DNA of 64,000 nucleotides. It comes from Cereibacter sphaeroides. Its GTDB lineage: Bacteria > Pseudomonadota > Alphaproteobacteria > Rhodobacterales > Rhodobacteraceae. Position 1 is the stretch's first letter. Every line of letters starts with the position of its first letter. A program made the translations under genes and the position numbers. The stretch spans positions 372,001 through 436,000 of the forward strand of contig QFQS01000001.1 of the NCBI GenBank assembly GCA_003243455.1, given 5' to 3'. Positions 58,884 to 64,000 of the stretch are shown in pieces. The notes beneath the pieces are model-generated. The model made no database searches. It was not told the origin of the DNA and worked only from the letters and a program-made list of their open reading frames with translations.

Positions 58884-59420
58884 ATGACTTCGCAGGAGGC
58901 CGAATTTGCCGCTCGTATCGCCCGCATCGAAGCGGCTTCGGCGGGCAAGGGCAAGACGACGCTCTACGTCGGCGTGGACGAATCCTATGTGTTCGACCGG
59001 CCAACGCGGCGTGGCCCGCCCGGCGGTCTGATGGCCGCGTTGCAGAATGCTGGCTATCCGTTGTCGGTGATCCTGTCTTTCGCGCTTGGCGCCTTTGCGT
59101 TCTGCGTGGGACGCTACATCCGCTATCAGCTCTCGGGCATGGCCGAGACGAAAACCGACCCGGACGTCGAAATGCTGATCGACCTTATGGTCGGGGTGGC
59201 CATCGCGCTGCTCATGGGACAGTTGGACAGATTGAAGAGCTACGAGCAGTTGATCGCAAAATCGCTGGGTGTCGTCTTCGCTCTGCTAACCTTCCACAAT
59301 CTCGTTCACATGTATCCGGACGAGTTCTCGCTTCTCTTTTCGCCGCTGTGGGTCAGCAAAATCCTGGCGACGACGGAACCGCATTCCATCCTGTGGCGCG
59401 GAATCAGCTTCGTCTTCTGA
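58884..59420 (+). CDS. Uncharacterised membrane protein in the suf operon
   Basis: This 178-residue protein has a soluble N-terminal stretch (residues 1-45: SQEAEFAARIARIEAASAGK) and then three hydrophobic spans (about residues 50-75, 97-113 and 122-143). The segment GMAETKTDPDVEMLIDLM sits between the first and second spans. I cannot assign a family. It is transcribed with sufB and sufC in the same direction, 102 and 80 bp from its neighbours, so it may carry its own expression signals. It is a candidate membrane partner or simply a passenger of the suf operon. Confidence 0.65.
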   Translation: MTSQEAEFAARIARIEAASAGKGKTTLYVGVDESYVFDRPTRRGPPGGLMAALQNAGYPLSVILSFALGAFAFCVGRYIRYQLSGMAETKTDPDVEMLIDLMVGVAIALLMGQLDRLKSYEQLIAKSLGVVFALLTFHNLVHMYPDEFSLLFSPLWVSKILATTEPHSILWRGISFVF

Positions 59421-59500
59421 AGCGTCTGGCCACAATTAATCCCATTCCCAACTGAGCCGAGCGGCGCCTGGCAGGCAGTCGCACGAAAGAAGGAAAAACC

Positions 59501-60255
<755 letters not shown>

Positions 60256-60256
<1 letters not shown>

Positions 60257-61542
60257 TGGCGGTTGCTCAGGCAAAGATCGACGCGCTGGCCGCGCGCATC
60301 GGCGGCCTGTCATTTGACGACGCGGGTTGGCTCGGTGCGGCGCGTGGTGACGCACTTGCGCGACTTGGCGCGATGGGCGTGCCATCAAAGCGCGACGAAT
60401 ACTGGCGCTACACCGATCCTTCCGATCTGACCTCACCCTTGGCCGTTCCTGCCGCGACCTTTGATGCGGGCGATGAGGCCCCGCTATTCGATGCGATCGA
60501 CCGGCTGACGCTGGTATTTGTTGATGGCGTCTTCGATCCGGCGGTGTCCGACGATCCGAAACTCGCTGGAGTCGAGATCGAACGATTGCCGCAGGCGGGT
60601 CTCGCCGACATCCACTGGGCGCGCGATCTGTATGGCGTGCTGGAGGCGCGGGGCCAGTCGCCCGTTCAGCGTCCGCTGGCCGCGCTGAACACCGCCTTTG
60701 CGACCGATGGCGTGCTGATCCGCGTGACGGGACGCCCGGAGCGACCGGTGGCCTTCCTGTATCTGCACACGTCCGAGACTTCGGACGTCAACCTGCACCA
60801 CTGCATCAAGATCGAACCAGAAGCCTCGCTTACCCTGCTTGAAGCGGGGCCGGGGGCGGCGCGGCTTAACACCGTGATGGAGGTTGAGGTGGGTCTGGGG
60901 GGGCAATTCCACCATGTGCGCGCCCAGGGCCGCGATCACCAGCGTCGGGCGGCAACGCATATATTTGCGCGCCTGAGCGAGGGCAGCCAGTTCAAGTCGT
61001 TTACGCTGACGGCGAACGGGCTTCTGACACGCAACGAGGTGATCATCGAATTGAACGGCAACGATGGCGTCGCGCATGTCGCCGGTGCCGCTGTCGGTGA
61101 TGGCGCTTTCCACCACGACGATACGGTCTTCGTCACCCATGCCGCCGAGCGGTGCGAAAGCCGACAGGTTTTCAAGAAGGTGCTGAAGAACGGCGCGGTC
61201 GGCGTCTTCCAAGGCAAGATCCTCGTCAAACCGGGTGCCCAGAAGACGGACGGCTATCAGATCAGTCAGTCGCTTTTGCTTGACGGCGACAGCCAGTTTC
61301 TGGCCAAGCCGGAGCTTGAGATTTATGCTGACGACGTGAAATGTTCGCATGGATCGACCAGTGGTGCGATTGACGAGACGGCGCTGTTCTACCTGCGTTC
61401 GCGCGGGGTGCCCGTGCGGGTCGCGCAGTCGCTTCTGGTTCTGGCCTTCCTGGCCGAAACGATCGAGGAGATCGACGATCCGGCGATTGCCGAGGATATC
61501 CGGCAGCGGCTTGAGAACTGGCTGGCACGGCACGAGGGTTGA
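60256..61542 (+). CDS. sufD: Fe-S cluster assembly protein SufD
   Basis: This 428-residue SufD, a SufB paralogue, forms the heterodimer with SufB. It contains PSKRDEYWRYTDPSDL, the beta-helix core with HHVRAQGRDHQRRATH-type motifs, and the C-terminal DVKCSHGSTSGAIDETALF with its conserved Cys-His. It starts within the sufC stop codon and ends immediately before the first Yip1-like gene. Confidence 0.96.
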
Positions 61543-62025
61543 ATGGCGATCACTTCAGATATCGTCGAAAGCTACCGTCGCCCGCGCGCCGTGTTGCGGC
61601 GCAAGCTGTCGGCCGAGCCGGAAGAGGGCGGGGCGCTGGCACTCCTGATGGGGGCCTGCGTTCTTATCTTTATCTCGCAATGGCCCGCATTGGCGCGGGC
61701 GGCGGCAACCGACCCTTCTATTCCGCTGGATGCGCGGCTGGGTGGAGCCTTGATGGCGACACTGTTCTTGCTGCCGCTGATTGCCTATGGCATTGCGGCG
61801 CTCAGCCACCTTGTCGCCCGCGCCCTCGGCGGGCGTGGCAGCTATCTGGGCGCGCGGCTGGCGTTGTTCTGGGCGCTGCTGGCGATCAGTCCGCTAATGC
61901 TGCTGAACGGTCTGGCCCGCGCCCTTTTGCAGCAGGGTGCGGCGCTGACGACTTTTGGCCTTGTCATCCTTTTGGTGTTTCTTGTGCTTTGGACCAATGG
62001 GCTGATCGAGGCGGAGCGTAGCTGA
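61543..62025 (+). CDS. Yip1-like membrane protein A
   Basis: This 160-residue protein has a short basic N-terminus (ESYRRPRAVLRRKLSAEPEE) and about four membrane spans (residues 30-48, 67-90, 102-122 and 133-155). It resembles Yip1-domain proteins of alphaproteobacteria. It follows sufD with no gap and its stop overlaps the next gene (TGATG), so its synthesis is tied to the Suf proteins. Its function in Fe-S assembly, if any, is not known to me. Confidence 0.7.
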   Translation: MAITSDIVESYRRPRAVLRRKLSAEPEEGGALALLMGACVLIFISQWPALARAAATDPSIPLDARLGGALMATLFLLPLIAYGIAALSHLVARALGGRGSYLGARLALFWALLAISPLMLLNGLARALLQQGAALTTFGLVILLVFLVLWTNGLIEAERS

Positions 62026-62612
62026 TGGAACTTTCCCTGTCCCGATTGTTCTCCGAGGCGATCTATTCGCTGCAACATCCCCGCGAAGGTATTCGCCGCA
62101 TGATGGATATGGAGATGCCATCACAGGCGCGCTGGCTGGCGCTGGGGCTGATGGCGATTTCCGCAGCGATCCTGACCCATATCAGTCTTGCTCTAATTCC
62201 GGTCTCGGATCGCGACATTCTGGTCGAGATGATGCTCAGCCCGATCCGCACCGCGATCCTGCAGGTCGTCGCGCTGGTAGCGGCGGTGTACATGATCTTC
62301 TGGGTCGGCCGCTCTCGCGGCGGCCGGGGAAGCCTGGACGACACCGTGGTTGCCATGGCCTGGTTGCAGTTCATCATGCTGTGCATCCAGATCATGCAAT
62401 TGCTGGTGCAGGTTCTGTTGCCTCCGCTGGCTGCCCCACTTAATCTGCTTGGGTTCGCTATCTTCCTTTGGCTCCTGACAAATTTCGTGGCCGAGGTTCA
62501 CGGTTTTCGGTCGCTGTTCCTGGTATTCGGGGCGTTGATGCTTGGGCTGATCGTTCTGGCGATTGTCCTGGCCATCTTTCTGGCGATGTTTTCAGGGATG
62601 CCCATGCCATGA
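62025..62612 (+). CDS. Yip1-like membrane protein B
   Basis: This 195-residue Yip1-domain protein has five spans and a short cytoplasmic start (LSRLFSEAIYSLQHPREGIR, with the HPREG motif typical of the Yip1 entry region). It has SRGGRGSLDDTVVAMAWLQ in a cytosolic loop. It is coupled at both ends, to protein A (TGATG) and to sufS (ATGA overlap). The pair of such proteins in one suf operon is unusual enough to note. Confidence 0.75.
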   Translation: MELSLSRLFSEAIYSLQHPREGIRRMMDMEMPSQARWLALGLMAISAAILTHISLALIPVSDRDILVEMMLSPIRTAILQVVALVAAVYMIFWVGRSRGGRGSLDDTVVAMAWLQFIMLCIQIMQLLVQVLLPPLAAPLNLLGFAIFLWLLTNFVAEVHGFRSLFLVFGALMLGLIVLAIVLAIFLAMFSGMPMP

Positions 62613-63835
62613 CCGGCTATGATGTTCAGAAAGTGCGCCAGGATTTCCCGATCCTGTCCCGCGAGGTGAATGGCAAGCCGCTGGTTTATCTGGACAACGG
62701 CGCCTCGGCGCAAAAGCCGCAGGTGGTCATTGACGCGATGACGCAGGCCTATTCGATGGAATATGCCAACGTTCACCGCGGACTACACTTCCTGTCGAAC
62801 CTGGCTACTGACAAATATGAAGCTGTGCGGGGCAAGATCGCGCGTTTCCTGAATGCGGGCTCGCCCGAAGAGATCGTGTTCAACACCGGCACAACCGAAG
62901 GCATCAACCTGATCTCCTACGCCTGGGCTGCCCCTCGTCTGCAGCCGGGCGACGAGATCATCCTGTCGGTGATGGAGCACCATGCCAACATCGTGCCCTG
63001 GCACTTCCTGCGGGAACGGCAGGGAGTGGTGCTGAAATGGGTGGATGTGGATGACAAAGGCTGGCTGGACCCGCAGGCAGTTCTGGATGCCATCACGCCC
63101 CGGACCAGGCTGATTGCCGTTACCCATATGTCGAACGTGCTTGGCACCAGGGTCGATGTGGCGGCGATCTGTGCGGGTGCGCGGGCATTGGGCGTGCCGG
63201 TTCTGGTCGATGGCAGTCAGGCGGCGGTTCACATGCCCGTCGATGTGCAGGCCATAGGCTGCGACTTCTACGCCATCACCGGTCACAAGCTGTACGGCCC
63301 CAGCGGGTCTGGTGCTATCTATATCCGCGCTGATCGTCAGGCCGAAATGCGCCCCTTCCTGGGCGGCGGCGACATGATCCGAGAGGTCACGCGCGACACC
63401 GTCACCTGGGCCGACCCGCCGATGAAGTTCGAAGCGGGGACACCCGGCATCGTCCAGCAGATCGGCCTTGGCGTCGCGCTTGATTACATGACCGGTCTGG
63501 GGATGGAGGCGATTGCGGCGCATGAAGCCAATCTGCGCGACTATACACGCACGCGTCTTGGCGGGTTGAACTGGCTGAACGTGCAGGGTGATGCGCCGGG
63601 CAAAGGGGCCATCTTCTCCTTCACGCTGCAGGGCGCGGCTCATGCGCATGACATCTCGACTGTGCTGGACAAGCGCGGAATCGCGGTGCGCGCGGGCACA
63701 CATTGCGCGATGCCCCTGCTGGACCGTTTTGGCGTCACGGCAACCTGCCGCGCGTCTTTCGGCTTGTATAACACCCGCCAAGAGGTCGATGCGCTGGTCT
63801 CGGCACTCGAGTTCTGCCACGAGCTTTTCGGCTAG
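62609..63835 (+). CDS. sufS: SufS-type cysteine desulfurase
   Basis: This 408-residue class II PLP desulfurase/selenocysteine lyase starts YDVQKVRQDFPILSREVNGK. It has ANVHRGLHFLSN, PLP Lys227 in GHKLYGPSGSGAIY and catalytic Cys366 in RAGTHCAMPLLDRFG. It is the standard sulfur donor of the Suf machinery, often with SufE. Neither SufE, SufA nor SufT is visible in the remaining 165 bp. The start overlaps the preceding membrane gene stop by four bases; the longer frame upstream is coincidental. Confidence 0.96.
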   Translation: MTGYDVQKVRQDFPILSREVNGKPLVYLDNGASAQKPQVVIDAMTQAYSMEYANVHRGLHFLSNLATDKYEAVRGKIARFLNAGSPEEIVFNTGTTEGINLISYAWAAPRLQPGDEIILSVMEHHANIVPWHFLRERQGVVLKWVDVDDKGWLDPQAVLDAITPRTRLIAVTHMSNVLGTRVDVAAICAGARALGVPVLVDGSQAAVHMPVDVQAIGCDFYAITGHKLYGPSGSGAIYIRADRQAEMRPFLGGGDMIREVTRDTVTWADPPMKFEAGTPGIVQQIGLGVALDYMTGLGMEAIAAHEANLRDYTRTRLGGLNWLNVQGDAPGKGAIFSFTLQGAAHAHDISTVLDKRGIAVRAGTHCAMPLLDRFGVTATCRASFGLYNTRQEVDALVSALEFCHELFG

Positions 63836-63896
63836 GATCGCGCGGCAGTTTGACCATTGCGAAGCCTGCGTCTTTCCCCTATCAAACCCGCACCGC

Positions 63897-63973
63897 GCAC
63901 CCGTAGCTCAGCTGGATAGAGCGTTGCCCTCCGAAGGCAAAGGCCACACGTTCGAATCGTGTCGGGTGCGCCA
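63897..63973 (+). tRNA. tRNA-Arg (anticodon CCG)
   Basis: A 77-nt cloverleaf has acceptor GCACCCG/CGGGTGC, D arm GCTC/GAGC, anticodon stem TTGCC/GGCAA with loop CTCCGAA (anticodon CCG) and T loop GTTCGAATC. The discriminator is G and the 3' CCA is encoded. It lies 61 bp after sufS. The last 27 bases of the window follow it. Confidence 0.96.
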
Positions 63974-64000
63974 TTTCTCCTTTCGAAACTGCGACGGCAC

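Overview
The window is 64 kb of high-GC, densely coded chromosome from an alphaproteobacterium, almost certainly of the order Rhodobacterales (Paracoccus/Rhodobacter-like). The evidence is a zwf-pgl-pgi operon, a CckA-type hybrid kinase preceded by a perfect CtrA box, recA with a GTTC-N7-GTTC type SOS box, a Suf operon headed by a single-cysteine IscR, and a 3-hydroxybutyrate dehydrogenase preceded by a site like those of the Paracoccus PhaR regulator. I saw no insertion sequence, prophage, CRISPR array or rRNA operon. This looks like core and lifestyle chromosome, not an island.

Layout. 1-4.5 kb: the end of an mgtC-family gene, then zwf-pgl-pgi (glucose 6-phosphate entry into the Entner-Doudoroff/pentose phosphate routes) behind a LacI-type operator. 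4.6-8.8 kb: a RidA-like protein, tRNA-Gly(CCC), a PCuAC copper chaperone, ssb, a PepSY / cytochrome b561 / membrane-tethered LuxR cassette, a lytic transglycosylase and a 39-residue entericidin-like lipoprotein. 8.9-14.3 kb: an orphan YejA-like peptide-binding protein, a probable small RNA gene, bdhA, psuK-psuG, a hairpin-rich 343-bp spacer and a second lytic transglycosylase. 14.5-18.6 kb: a NarL response regulator, a FIST sensor and a PAS hybrid histidine kinase. 18.7-23 kb: coxG-coxS-coxL-coxM encoding a form II (AYRGAGR) molybdenum hydroxylase.

23-33 kb: a complete alpha-glucoside utilisation locus. aglR-(GH1 glucosidase)-glk run leftward and aglE-F-G-A-K rightward, with matching LacI-type operators near each start. 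Glucose released here is phosphorylated by Glk and can feed zwf-pgl-pgi. 33-36.7 kb: a small Lys-rich protein, then a ureohydrolase, a LysR regulator, a phytanoyl-CoA-dioxygenase-family enzyme and a class I glutamine amidotransferase, a possible guanidino-compound locus. 36.8-43.7 kb: guaB, a phosphoesterase, a lipid kinase, rsmB and cckA. 43.8-55.6 kb: a sulfotransferase-like protein, recA, alaS, DUF1330, an orphan LuxR regulator, typA, a YitT-family protein, icd and a hydrolase / small protein / HD-nucleotidase operon.

55.7-63.8 kb: the Suf operon, iscR, a cysteine desulfurase, sufB, a membrane protein, sufC, sufD, two Yip1-like membrane proteins and sufS, followed by tRNA-Arg(CCG). The least described items are the three membrane proteins inside the suf operon, the PepSY/b561/LuxR cassette, the 10.78-10.85 kb small RNA candidate, the ureohydrolase/dioxygenase cluster and the hairpin-rich spacer at 13.5-13.9 kb. 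Operator and promoter calls come from reading by eye. None is experimentally supported here.
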